Shown here: positions 28,102-36,609 of the stretch, piece after piece | How the letters are laid out: every line of letters begins with the position of its first letter | Numbering within the stretch: position 1 is the first letter of the stretch | Source of the DNA: Lacipirellulaceae bacterium | Lineage (GTDB): Bacteria; Planctomycetota; Planctomycetia; Pirellulales; Lacipirellulaceae | Direction of reading: 5' to 3' | Assembly (NCBI GenBank): GCA_040218535.1 | Contig: JAVJRG010000005.1 | Span: 434,001-498,000, forward strand | Length of the DNA stretch: 64,000 bases | Translations under genes and position numbers: made by a program | The notes under the pieces: generated by a model | The model's database searches: none | Told to the model about the DNA's origin: nothing | What the model saw: the letters and a program-made list of their open reading frames with translations, nothing else

Positions 28102-28177
28102 AACCACGGTCCCCGTGGTTTGACAATTCAAGACGCTATTATTTTCTCTCGCAGCTAACCACGGGGACCGTGGTTTT
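28101..28177. repeat. palindrome doublet 2 (AACCACG family)
   Basis: AAACCACGGTCCCCGTGGTTT (28101-28121) abuts the parB stop; AACCACGGGGACCGTGGTTTT lies inverted at 28157-28177. Each half can form a 9-base stem. The same unit occurs in doublet 1 before parS, so the partition region is bracketed by them. They may also act as parB terminators. Confidence 0.65.
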
Positions 28178-28286
28178 ACTGGGTGTCCAAACGAACAGTC
28201 AGCCCCTTGCTGCGGACCGCGTTTGTAACTAAGCTTTAAGATTCTCAGCAATTGCTGACCCCGACCTACCGGGGACAGCTTTTTGA

Positions 28287-28361
<75 letters not shown>

Positions 28362-28487
28362 CTGATTGCCGCTTGTCGGCTAAGCCGTAAGGCTTTCTCT
28401 TTCTCACCACAATTCTTGGTGATTCCCCCGGTCGTCGTTTAGAATCGAAGCAACGCGCTCGTACTAGACCAAACCTCCAAAGTCGCA

Positions 28488-30239
28488 ATGCACTCCTCGA
28501 ATCCTCACCCAAGCAAGCGACTCAAGTTCGAGCCCCTCGAAGACCGTCGCCTGTTAGCTGTGTTCACGGTCAGCAACCTCTCCGACGGCCCGGTCACCGC
28601 CGCGGGTGATTTGCCGGGCAGTTTGCGTCAGGCGATTTTCGATGCGAATGCGTTGCCGGGGGATGATGAGATTGAGTTTGCCTTAGAAATCGACGGCCCT
28701 GGAATTATTCAGCTGTCGGCTGGGGAATTGGAAATCACTGAGGGGCTCACCATCAGCGGGCCCGGACAAGAGTGGCTGACGATTGATGCCCAGCGAAGTT
28801 CTAGAGTTATCAATATCACCGCAATTCAGGGTGACTTCTATATCGGGAGTATGACACTAAAGAACGGATTGACCACATCGGAGAATACTGTCGATCCGCT
28901 GGGCTTCCTTACGACTGCCAATGGTGGAGCGATTCGCTTTATCGGAGAAGGTCAGTTGACAGTCGATGATGCAACATTGACTGAAAACGAAGTATCTGAG
29001 AGCGATACCCTCGGAGGAGCGATTTATTCTGGGTCAGGAAAGCTGGTCGTCACAAGAACTACGGTAAAGCAGAGTGTGGCTGGAAGAGTGGCAGGCGGAA
29101 TCTATTCTGGTACCGCAATTGGTGAACCAGGAGAGAACATAGTTCGAAGCGGTAAGTTGGAAGTTTCGCAGAGCACGATAAGTGAGAACAGTAGTCTATC
29201 TGGGGATGGCAGCGGAGGCGGTATTTTCTCTCAAGGCAATTTGAAACTTGTCGAAAGCACGGTTAGTGGTAATGTGACCCGAGGTATTTTCGGTGGAGGC
29301 GGAATAGGCTCTGCATCTTCAGTAGAGGTGGTGAGATCAACCATCATAAATAATCATGCCCCGTTTGCCAGCCCAAGTTTCTTTGGGGGAGGATTGGGCA
29401 CCCAGAGTTCGACTCTGATAGAAAGCTCAGTCATTGCGGGCAACACATCGCATGGTCAAGCCCATGACTTGAATGCTCAAGATCCCTCCATCAACTACAG
29501 CCTCATCGGCGACACCACCGGCTCTGGCATCACCGCCACCTCCGGCACCGGCAACCTCCTCAACATCGACCCCCTCCTCGGCCCCCTCGCCGACAACGGT
29601 GGCCCCACTCAAACGCACGCCCTGCTCCCCGGCAGCCCGGCGATTGATGCGGGAGATATTGGCATTGTTGATCCACCCATGTACGACCAGCGCGGGGCGC
29701 CGTTCAATCGCATTGTTGATGGCAATGTGCCTGCTGATGTGGTGATTGATCTTGGTGCTTACGAAGCCCAGGGTGTTCCCTCGGCAGACTTCAATACGGA
29801 TAACGCGCTCGACGGCTTCGACTTTCTCACGTGGCAAAGCGGTTTTGGAATGGCCAACGCAACCCCAGCCGAGGGCGATAGCGACTTCGACACCGATGTT
29901 GATGTGAGTGACTTGGCTGCGTGGCAGCTTACCTATGGCCAGGGCACTTCCAGCAGTGTCCAAGCGGCAACCGAAGGGCCTTCTTCACCCGACCCGGCTC
30001 TCGCCATCGCAGCGGCCTTGGCGGTTGAGGTATTCGAGGACGAGGAACTCCTTGCTTTGCCAGAGCATTACCTTCCCGTGACCTTTGCACCTATTGCTGG
30101 GGTCAGCAGCGGCCCTGCGGGCAATTCTTCTCCTGATTCTGGACGGCCGATTAGTCGCTCCTCCGCCACCCGCGGTGGGGTTGAGGTCGACCCGCTTGAA
30201 CTGAAATGGGACGCGGTTCGTCGCCAGTTCTGGAAATAG
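28488..30239 (+). CDS. secreted beta-helix protein with LEPR-XLL and dockerin-like parts
   Basis: 583 residues. The N-terminus FEPLEDRRLLA is the planctomycete LEPR-XLL motif, which marks giant surface proteins in this phylum. DLPGSLRQAIFDANA resembles the CSLREAI segment at the start of parallel beta-helix outer-membrane proteins. Strands such as TVKQSVAGRVAGGIY and STVSGNVTRGIFGGGG form the helix to about residue 400, ending in NGGPTQTHALLPGSPAIDAG, which is typical of polymorphic outer-membrane repeats. Residues about 425-490 contain two dockerin-like calcium motifs, ADFNTDNALDGFDFLTWQ and DSDFDTDVDVSDLAAWQ. The rest is a disordered tail. Probably surface attached or adhesive. Confidence 0.8.
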   Translation: MHSSNPHPSKRLKFEPLEDRRLLAVFTVSNLSDGPVTAAGDLPGSLRQAIFDANALPGDDEIEFALEIDGPGIIQLSAGELEITEGLTISGPGQEWLTIDAQRSSRVINITAIQGDFYIGSMTLKNGLTTSENTVDPLGFLTTANGGAIRFIGEGQLTVDDATLTENEVSESDTLGGAIYSGSGKLVVTRTTVKQSVAGRVAGGIYSGTAIGEPGENIVRSGKLEVSQSTISENSSLSGDGSGGGIFSQGNLKLVESTVSGNVTRGIFGGGGIGSASSVEVVRSTIINNHAPFASPSFFGGGLGTQSSTLIESSVIAGNTSHGQAHDLNAQDPSINYSLIGDTTGSGITATSGTGNLLNIDPLLGPLADNGGPTQTHALLPGSPAIDAGDIGIVDPPMYDQRGAPFNRIVDGNVPADVVIDLGAYEAQGVPSADFNTDNALDGFDFLTWQSGFGMANATPAEGDSDFDTDVDVSDLAAWQLTYGQGTSSSVQAATEGPSSPDPALAIAAALAVEVFEDEELLALPEHYLPVTFAPIAGVSSGPAGNSSPDSGRPISRSSATRGGVEVDPLELKWDAVRRQFWK

Positions 30240-30420
30240 CAGGGCGGTCTCGTTTTCCCTACGCTGCCAGTCTCTGTCTGATCCTTCCGGCTTTCTCTCA
30301 GAAAGGGTTGCATAAGCAGCGAAAAACGGTCATCATCTACGAAAGCTGCATATTGCAGACAACATGCAATGCAGCTCTTGTCTCAGAAACTCTCATCGAC
30401 AAACCCGGAGAAGCAGTCCC

Positions 30421-31434
30421 ATGCGGTCACGCCACGCTCACCTCCAGCAAAGTTCATTCGTTGTCCGCCGTCATCTGGGCTTTACGCTCGTCGAATTGCT
30501 CGTCGTGATCGCAATCATCGGTGTGCTCATTGGGCTGTTGCTCCCGGCGGTGCAAGCCGCGCGGGAATCGGCCCGACGGATGCAATGCACAAACAACATG
30601 AAGCAAATGATGTTGGCCACGCTCAACTACGAAGAGGCTCGCGATATCTTGCCGCCGGGTTCAGTATTCCGAGATCATGTTCCCCCGTACGTTCATCGAC
30701 GCCCGGGCATCCTTGTGCGAATTCTTCCTTACGCGGAAAACCCAACCTTGCACAACCTCATTGATCCCGAGGGAGATGAGCCGACCGACACGAAGCAACT
30801 CGCCGATGGAACTTATCTGGCAGAGTTCGTCGTCGATATGTACGTCTGCCCCAGCGATACGGGTGACTTAGTACGCTTGGGCCGTAGCTCGAATACGCCA
30901 CGTGCACGGACCAACTATGCTGCGTCTTATGGTTCGATGCCGAAGACAGGCACTGCTCCCTATTGTGTGTGTCCTCAAGATATAAGAAATGAGTTTAATG
31001 CTTTTGCCATAGGTGTTCCTTCCAGCGACCTGTCGCAATACTCAGGTCCATTTACTCGTCAGCAGCATCCGACCAAGCTCGTCCAAATCACCGACGGCTT
31101 ATCGAATACCATCTTCTTCGGAGAGGCTAGGCCCGATTGTTCCGACCATATCCAGGAAGGTTGGGCAGGCCATAACAACGGTAGCGGGTTAGTCTCAACA
31201 GTTATTCCTATCAACTACGACACCTGCAATCACGACGACGACCCGGTGCCTGGTCAACATAAGAAGTGCAACTGGGCCACCGAACTCGGGTTCCGTTCCG
31301 CACACCCCGGCGGTGCCAACTTTGCCCTCGGCGACGGCAGTGTGCATTTCTTTTCCGAGGATCTTGACCACCAGACCTACCAGTTCCTTGGCGACAAAGC
31401 CGACGGACAGGTCATTCCGGGTGATGTCTTCTGA
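30421..31434 (+). CDS. DUF1559 protein with type IV pilin-like N-terminus
   Basis: 337 residues from the ATG at 30421, preceded by GGAGAAG; an ATG 57 bases upstream is less likely. After a basic leader, HLGFTLVELLVVIAIIGVLI is a prepilin cleavage/methylation motif with cleavage expected between G and F. LLPAVQAARESARRMQCTNNMKQ leads into the DUF1559 domain, which ends with AHPGGANFALGDGSVHFFSE, the family's H-X9-DG motif. These proteins are hugely expanded in planctomycetes; a role in pilus-like or crateriform envelope structures has been suggested, not shown. Confidence 0.92.
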   Translation: MRSRHAHLQQSSFVVRRHLGFTLVELLVVIAIIGVLIGLLLPAVQAARESARRMQCTNNMKQMMLATLNYEEARDILPPGSVFRDHVPPYVHRRPGILVRILPYAENPTLHNLIDPEGDEPTDTKQLADGTYLAEFVVDMYVCPSDTGDLVRLGRSSNTPRARTNYAASYGSMPKTGTAPYCVCPQDIRNEFNAFAIGVPSSDLSQYSGPFTRQQHPTKLVQITDGLSNTIFFGEARPDCSDHIQEGWAGHNNGSGLVSTVIPINYDTCNHDDDPVPGQHKKCNWATELGFRSAHPGGANFALGDGSVHFFSEDLDHQTYQFLGDKADGQVIPGDVF

Positions 31435-31690
31435 GGCACCCCAATTGTTGCCAAGCTAACAACGCTTAGGGCGAGCGGCCGCTAAGGGTTCGCGCACGTG
31501 CTGTGCATTAGCGGGCAAAGATTATTTCAGTCCTGCTTACCCTCATTCTCATAATCGTGACGATTGGAATAATCGTTACTTGAGGTGCAGCGATTTCCCT
31601 GTCTAGCCGTCTTGAGCCTTCGACAGAAGGCTACACTTTTCAGGCTGCGGGTGTGGCCAAAGTTAGATCTTGGCACGAAAGGCGGCAGGT

Positions 31691-33190
31691 ATGTGGTGGG
31701 CAGTCGGGCTGGTTGTGGTAGTGCTCCTAGCGTGGGCGTTGCATGATATTTTGCAGAAGAAGCATAGCATTCTTCACAATTTTCCCATCGTAGGCCACTT
31801 CCGTTATTGGATTGAGCATATCGGTCCGGAACTGCGGCAGTACATCGTTACCAGCGATAACGAAGAACGCCCCTTCAGTCGGGCACAGCGTCGCTGGGTT
31901 TACGCTTCTTCCAAGGGTGAGAACAACTATTTTGGCTTTGGGACAAGTCTCGACCTCGAAGAGCATCCCAATCATCTGGTTATCAAGCACAGCCCGTTTC
32001 CATTGGCAGACCCACGCCCAGGGGACGAAGACTTCGACCCAAACTACGCCATTACCTCGCGAAAAATTCTTGGCGCCCATCGTGGTCGAAGGCATGCGTT
32101 TCGACCCGAGTCGATCGTCAACATCTCCGGCATGAGCTTCGGCGCTTTGAGCGGACCGGCTGTTGAGGCGATCAACCGTGGTTGCCAGTTGGCAGGCGCT
32201 TTGCACAACACAGGTGAGGGCGGCGTCTCGCCGCATCATCAACATGGAGGCGACCTTGTTTGGCAAATCGGGACTGGCTACTTCGGCTGCCGCGATGAAC
32301 ATGGGAACTTTTCGCTCGAACGCCTGATCGAGGCAGTCGACAAGCACCCGGTCCGTGCGATCGAGATCAAACTCAGCCAAGGTGCAAAGCCGGGCGTCGG
32401 CGGTATGCTGCCGGCAGAGAAAATCACGCCGGAGATTTCTGCGATCCGAGGCATTCCGATGGGGAAAGACTGTGCAAGTCCACCATCCCATCGGGAGTTC
32501 AACAGCGTGGATAGCATGTTGGATTTCGTTGAACTGATTGCGCAATCCACCGGCTTGCCAGTGGGTATCAAGAGTGCCGTGGGGGAACTTGATTTCTGGA
32601 ATAATCTGGCCGAGCAAATGGCGACCACCGACCGTGGCGTTGATTTTATCACCATCGATGGTGGTGAAGGCGGCACCGGTGCCGCTCCAAGGGTGTTTTC
32701 CGATCATGTGGCCCTGCCGTTCAAGCACGGCATGAGTCGAGTCTATCGCGAGTTTGCCCGCCAAGGATTGCAGGACGACGTGACCTTCATCGGCTCAGGA
32801 AAACTCGGCTTCCCCGAACAGGCACTGTTGGCCTTCGGGATGGGCTGCGATCTGATTGCCGTCGCTCGTGAAGCGATGCTTTCGATCGGCTGCATCCAAG
32901 CCCAACGCTGCCACACAGGTTTCTGCCCTGCGGGCGTTGCGACGCAGAACAAATGGCTGATGGCAGGACTCGATCCGCAGCTCAAATCAGCGAGGCTCGC
33001 AAACTATTTGGTGTCGCTCCGCAAAGAGCTGCTAAGATTATCTCGCGCGTGCGGAGTCAGTCACCCGGCGGAGATTACGCTTGAGCATTTTGAACTTTTG
33101 GGCAAAGGGATGGAAACCCAATCAGCCGTCGAAGCATTCGGCTATCAAGAAGTCACTGTAGGTGAAATGCAGAAAGCTGTGAACGCCTAG
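31691..33190 (+). CDS. FMN-binding glutamate synthase family protein, membrane-anchored
   Basis: 499 residues from the ATG at 31691; a TTG seven codons earlier is an alternative. An N-terminal helix (WAVGLVVVVLLAWAL) anchors a single glutamate-synthase FMN domain: NISGMSFGALSGPAVEAIN, GEGGVSPHH, EIKLSQGAKPGVGGMLP, the FMN/flavin segment DGGEGGTGAAP, and CIQAQRCHTGFCPAGVATQ, whose C-x5-C-x4-C matches the 3Fe-4S ligands of GltB. The amidotransferase and GXGXG domains of true glutamate synthase are absent, so the reaction is unknown. Confidence 0.9.
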   Translation: MWWAVGLVVVVLLAWALHDILQKKHSILHNFPIVGHFRYWIEHIGPELRQYIVTSDNEERPFSRAQRRWVYASSKGENNYFGFGTSLDLEEHPNHLVIKHSPFPLADPRPGDEDFDPNYAITSRKILGAHRGRRHAFRPESIVNISGMSFGALSGPAVEAINRGCQLAGALHNTGEGGVSPHHQHGGDLVWQIGTGYFGCRDEHGNFSLERLIEAVDKHPVRAIEIKLSQGAKPGVGGMLPAEKITPEISAIRGIPMGKDCASPPSHREFNSVDSMLDFVELIAQSTGLPVGIKSAVGELDFWNNLAEQMATTDRGVDFITIDGGEGGTGAAPRVFSDHVALPFKHGMSRVYREFARQGLQDDVTFIGSGKLGFPEQALLAFGMGCDLIAVAREAMLSIGCIQAQRCHTGFCPAGVATQNKWLMAGLDPQLKSARLANYLVSLRKELLRLSRACGVSHPAEITLEHFELLGKGMETQSAVEAFGYQEVTVGEMQKAVNA

Positions 33191-33256
33191 CATTTGATGC
33201 TCGAAAGCTGCGTAATCTCTGCTTGCTTAACGTAGTCTTATTCCGCGTCAATCTCT

Positions 33257-33290
33257 AAAAAAGGGACCCGACCAAGCTGGTCGGATCCCC
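33257..33290 (-). terminator. rho-independent terminator of the CARDB gene
   Basis: Read on the minus strand, GGGATCCGACCAGCTTGGTC plus GGGTCCC folds into a strong stem followed by TTTTTT, 28 bases beyond the stop of the 33318 gene. Confidence 0.85.
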
Positions 33291-33317
33291 GGGGAGAGGT
33301 GGCTTCCAGTTCTAGCT

Positions 33318-33725
33318 TCAGTGTCTCGAAACGACGTTGTTATTACGTTCGTTCGACTCTTGCACCCTGTTGCCAGGGTCAACCATGGCCCGAACCAGGA
33401 TGGCTTGTCCTGGTGTCGGCGGAACAAAGATCGAACGTCTCGTTTGGTTCGATTTTAAGGGAGCGACGCGCAGGTTTTTAGTTGCCAGCAACTGTCGATT
33501 CTGTGCGTTGTAGATCACTACGGAAATAGTTGTTTGTGGCGACATGGCAAAGCCGCGATTGGTTACGGGGATGGCGAATCCTTGACCGACGGGCTTGATT
33601 CGCCCAATGGCATAGTCGACTTTTGGTAGTTGCTGATTGAGCCCTGACTCGGCAGCGTTTGCTTGTTGCAGACTGACAGTTGCTAGGGCTAGTCCCAGCG
33701 CGATTGAAGTGATTCGTTGCATCAT
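33318..33725 (-). CDS. secreted CARDB-like protein
   Basis: 135 residues. Signal peptide about 1-24 (LALATVSLQQANAAE). One immunoglobulin-like CARDB-type domain follows, ending in the characteristic DPGNRVQESNERNN. Such domains mediate adhesion or protein contacts outside the cell. GGAGAAGA precedes two adjacent ATG codons (33725 and 33722); either may be used. It has its own terminator. Confidence 0.75.
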   Translation of the reverse strand: MMQRITSIALGLALATVSLQQANAAESGLNQQLPKVDYAIGRIKPVGQGFAIPVTNRGFAMSPQTTISVVIYNAQNRQLLATKNLRVAPLKSNQTRRSIFVPPTPGQAILVRAMVDPGNRVQESNERNNNVVSRH

Positions 33726-33917
33726 TCTTCTCCGTTCAATAGTGGGGATTTAGCGAGCCGGGCCTCTGGCCGGTCTCGGGTGGAATGTTTCTACCCACTT
33801 AAGCGAACGCAAAACGCAGATGTTACTGGATAATCGTGACTATTTCCCTTCGACTTTTGTCGTTGTCCTAGTCAGCTACTTACAAGAACTAATCATGAGT
33901 TAGTAAGTAGCCGTGAC

Positions 33918-34187
33918 CTATCCTGCGCTCTGGACAGAACGTGAGTACGCCCTGCCGAGTTCCATCGGCTCAGTGACGAAGAGTTCGGTATAGCCGCAGG
34001 TGCCGCAGACGTTCGCTTTGAGCGAGAAACCAACGACGCCCTTGAAAATCCGCGCGGTCGGATTTGTCTCAACTTCGACTTTGAGATCGCTTGCCGCCGA
34101 AAGCCAGCATTCCTCAAGTGTCCGGTCAACGACGCGAACCCCCTCCAGCATGTTCTGATCGTGGCACTTCGCACATGAATAACCCAT
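33918..34187 (-). CDS. small zinc-ribbon-like protein
   Basis: 89 residues. Two cysteine pairs, CAKCH near the start and CGTCGYTELF near the end, make a split zinc ribbon with a beta-rich segment between. The ATG at 34187 follows a GGAGG site and begins MGYSCAKCH, the usual opening of these small ribbons. Likely binds zinc; partner unknown. It is alone between the CARDB and OYE genes. Confidence 0.72.
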   Translation of the reverse strand: MGYSCAKCHDQNMLEGVRVVDRTLEECWLSAASDLKVEVETNPTARIFKGVVGFSLKANVCGTCGYTELFVTEPMELGRAYSRSVQSAG

Positions 34188-34360
34188 CACTAGCCTCCGA
34201 AACGAAAGGGTGAACGCTCGGCACACCGACTGTGCTGAGACAGACCCTATCGTAGGAAGAACTTGTTACCCGGGTGTTACCAAGATGTTTCCGCGACATC
34301 CTATTTTCTGGATTCGCTATGGTTCAATGCGGGTGCCCAATGATTAGATCCCTGGTCGAT

Positions 34361-35443
34361 TCACTGGTGGGTAGGAAAGTCACTGTAGCCTTTCGCCCCT
34401 GTCGGCGAGTACCAATCGCTCATCTCCGCCATCGGCGCGAGCGGCCAATCGTTTTGGAAACGTTCGACAAGATCGGGGTTACTAATGTAGGGACGGCCAA
34501 AGGAAATAAGATCAGCCTCATGGCTCTCGATCCGCAACTCCGCGTCCTTCTTTTCATAGCCGCAATTGCCCATCAGTGGACCGGTGAAGACTTGGCGGAA
34601 CTCGCCGAGCGTCATCGCTTCGCCCAAGTCATGGAAGCCAAAGCCTAGCCCGTCCATGATGTGCAAGTAAGCGAGTCCATAGCCGTCCAATTCTTTTGCG
34701 GCGTATGTGAATTGCTCACGATAATCTTGCGAGCCCATGTCGTTGTACGCGCCGTTGGGCGAAAGTCGCACGCCGACTTTACTGGGGAGCCAGGCTTTCG
34801 AGACCGCTTCGACCACTTCACGCAAGAAAAGAAAGCGATTTTCGATGCTGCCGCCGTACTGATCCTCACGGTGGTTGGTCTTCGACTGCAAGAATGTGTC
34901 GAGGAGGTAACCATTGGCCGAGTGGACTTCCACGCCATCGAAGCCAGCATCGCGGGCGCGCTTGGTTGCCGTCGCGTAGTCATCAACAATGCCCGGAATC
35001 TCGTCGGTTTCCAACGCCCGCGGCGTCTCGTGCGGCTTCTTGCCCTCAGGCGTGTGAATATACTCTTCGTTGATCGCGATCGCCGAGGGCGCCACCGCAG
35101 GTTGGCCACCGTGAAAAGCACTATGCGAAGCGCGACCACAGTGCCACAACTGCAAGAAAATCCTACCGCCCGCCTCGTGAACGCGTTCAACGACCATCTT
35201 CCATCCCGCTTGCATCTCGTCGGTGTACATCCCGGCGGACTCGTTCCAACCGTTGGCCTGTGGGCTAATGGTTGTGGCTTCGGTGAGAATCAGCCCAGCC
35301 GAGGCACGTTGCGAATAGTAGTCGGCCATCACCTCGTTAGGAATACGATCCTTGCCTGCACGCGCACGAGTCATCGGGGCCATCACAACGCGGTTGGGCA
35401 GTTCTAGTCCGCGGAGATCGAAGGGAGTGAACAGTTGGCTCAT
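34361..35443 (-). CDS. Old Yellow Enzyme family alkene reductase (NemA-like)
   Basis: FMN-dependent NAD(P)H oxidoreductase of 360 residues that reduces activated C=C bonds. LFTPFDLRGLELPNRVVMAPMTRARA, QRASAGLILTEATTISPQANGW, RIFLQLWHCGRASH, the substrate-binding HSANG (His and Asn), LLDTFLQSKTNHREDQYGGSIENR, and ISFGRPYISNPDLV are all in place, as in NemA/XenA-type enzymes. The flavin reductase gene lies 83 bases upstream on the same strand, a sensible partner for flavin supply. Confidence 0.93.
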   Translation of the reverse strand: MSQLFTPFDLRGLELPNRVVMAPMTRARAGKDRIPNEVMADYYSQRASAGLILTEATTISPQANGWNESAGMYTDEMQAGWKMVVERVHEAGGRIFLQLWHCGRASHSAFHGGQPAVAPSAIAINEEYIHTPEGKKPHETPRALETDEIPGIVDDYATATKRARDAGFDGVEVHSANGYLLDTFLQSKTNHREDQYGGSIENRFLFLREVVEAVSKAWLPSKVGVRLSPNGAYNDMGSQDYREQFTYAAKELDGYGLAYLHIMDGLGFGFHDLGEAMTLGEFRQVFTGPLMGNCGYEKKDAELRIESHEADLISFGRPYISNPDLVERFQNDWPLAPMAEMSDWYSPTGAKGYSDFPTHQ

Positions 35444-35526
35444 GGAAAGGTATCTCCTTACGTTACCAAGTTTTTAAGTAGCTACACCGCCCAAAGTAGC
35501 CTTGAGAATTTCCGTGTCGTCGCACG

Positions 35527-36006
35527 CTAGTAGTGCGAACCGTTCTTGCGAATATGGACCATCGGGTCGCCCTCATTCGCGAGCTTGCCGCCAGTCACTT
35601 CGCCAAGGAAGATGCGATGGTCCCCTGAATCAACATGCCCAGCGGGCGTGCACTCAAGATAGCCCAATGCGTCGGTAAGAGCAGGCACGCCATTAGTAGC
35701 TTCAGTGGTAGCAACTCCCTCGAAGGCCGGCTCGCCCGGTTCAAAGCCTTTGCCGAAGTGAGCAAGAAACTGCTTTTGTGATTCGCCAACCAAGTTCAAG
35801 ACGAAGGGTTGCCCTCCGGTCAACCAATCACAAACGTAACGGCCTTGCTTGACGGCAACGCTGATCATGGGAGGTTCGAATCCGGCTTGCATCACCCAAC
35901 TGGCAAGCATCCCCGTGGCTTGGTCGCCTTTGCCTGCGGTTAAGATAAATATTCCGCTGGGTACGCGGCCCAGTGCTTGCATTACTGCTTCGTTGGCTTC
36001 ACTCAT
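35527..36006 (-). CDS. flavin reductase-like FMN-binding protein
   Basis: 159 residues with the split-barrel flavin reductase pattern: ALGRVPSGIFILTAG, GMLASWVMQAGFEPPMISVAV, FVLNLVGESQ, LGYLECTPAGHVDSGDHRIFLGEV. Reduces free flavin with NAD(P)H or acts on a bound flavin. It is 20 bases downstream of the thiamine-binding protein gene and upstream of the OYE gene, all on the minus strand, so the three are probably cotranscribed. Confidence 0.88.
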   Translation of the reverse strand: MSEANEAVMQALGRVPSGIFILTAGKGDQATGMLASWVMQAGFEPPMISVAVKQGRYVCDWLTGGQPFVLNLVGESQKQFLAHFGKGFEPGEPAFEGVATTEATNGVPALTDALGYLECTPAGHVDSGDHRIFLGEVTGGKLANEGDPMVHIRKNGSHY

Positions 36007-36026
36007 CGATTCCGATCAATCGCTTT

Positions 36027-36344
36027 CTAGTTAATTGCTTTCTTGACTTCTCGCCCCAAGTGACTTTCAACACGCTCCACTTTCTCCTTTAACCGCCCCG
36101 AGCGATCTTTGCGGTAGTCGAGCTTTGCAGAACAAGTTACCCGATCAGAAACCTGTGACATCAGTTCGATGCATTGCTGCACAATGTTCAGGACTTCCGG
36201 CAATTCACCCTCGATAATGGTCCCCATCGAGTGCAGTTCGTAGTCGAGTCCTGAGCGATCAATTAGGTCGACACAGCGGGCCACATGCTGACTAACGCCC
36301 TCGCCGGTACCCATCGGGACAATGCTGAGTTCTAGAAGAACCAT
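36027..36344 (-). CDS. MTH1187 family thiamine-binding protein
   Basis: 105 residues, matching the ~100-residue ferredoxin-like family (YqgV/DUF77): LLELSIVPMGTGEGVSQHVARCVDLIDRSGLDYELHSMGTIIEG. Homologues bind thiamine or its precursor. The frame is open to 36389, but that start lies in the left arm of a long inverted repeat, so the ATG at 36344 is preferred. First gene of the probable three-gene unit with flavin reductase and OYE reductase. Confidence 0.85.
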   Translation of the reverse strand: MVLLELSIVPMGTGEGVSQHVARCVDLIDRSGLDYELHSMGTIIEGELPEVLNIVQQCIELMSQVSDRVTCSAKLDYRKDRSGRLKEKVERVESHLGREVKKAIN

Positions 36345-36372
36345 CGGGTTGCTGCCAAAGTGGTGAGACATT

Positions 36373-36442
36373 ACAAGCACGCAGCGCAAGCAAGTGAATG
36401 GTATTCTTAGTGAGTATTCACTTGCGTGCGCTGCGTGCTTGT
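36373..36442. repeat. 27-bp inverted repeat in a divergent promoter region
   Basis: Arms at 36373-36399 and 36416-36442 (left arm begins ACAAGCACGCAGCGCA, right arm ends TGCGCTGCGTGCTTGT) pair over 27 bases with one mismatch around a 16-base AT-rich loop. It lies between the divergent thiamine-binding and DUF1207 genes, just upstream of the former's start. Confidence 0.85.
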
Positions 36443-36609
36443 ATTGTATGCCCCTACTAATGCTTGTCGAGGCAACGCTAGCACTTCCAGTGTTTTTCCG
36501 AGGATCGATCTACATCGGGACGAGCAATTTAGCTACCCTCCGCTAGCATTTCTGTTTTTGCATCACTGGTACGACCTCACTCTCTACCCGCAATTTGTGT
36601 TTCGTTTCG

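Noticed and set aside
31727-32764. 345-codon minus-strand open frame inside the FMN glutamate-synthase-like gene
   Set aside because: Shadow of a conserved coding region on the other strand.
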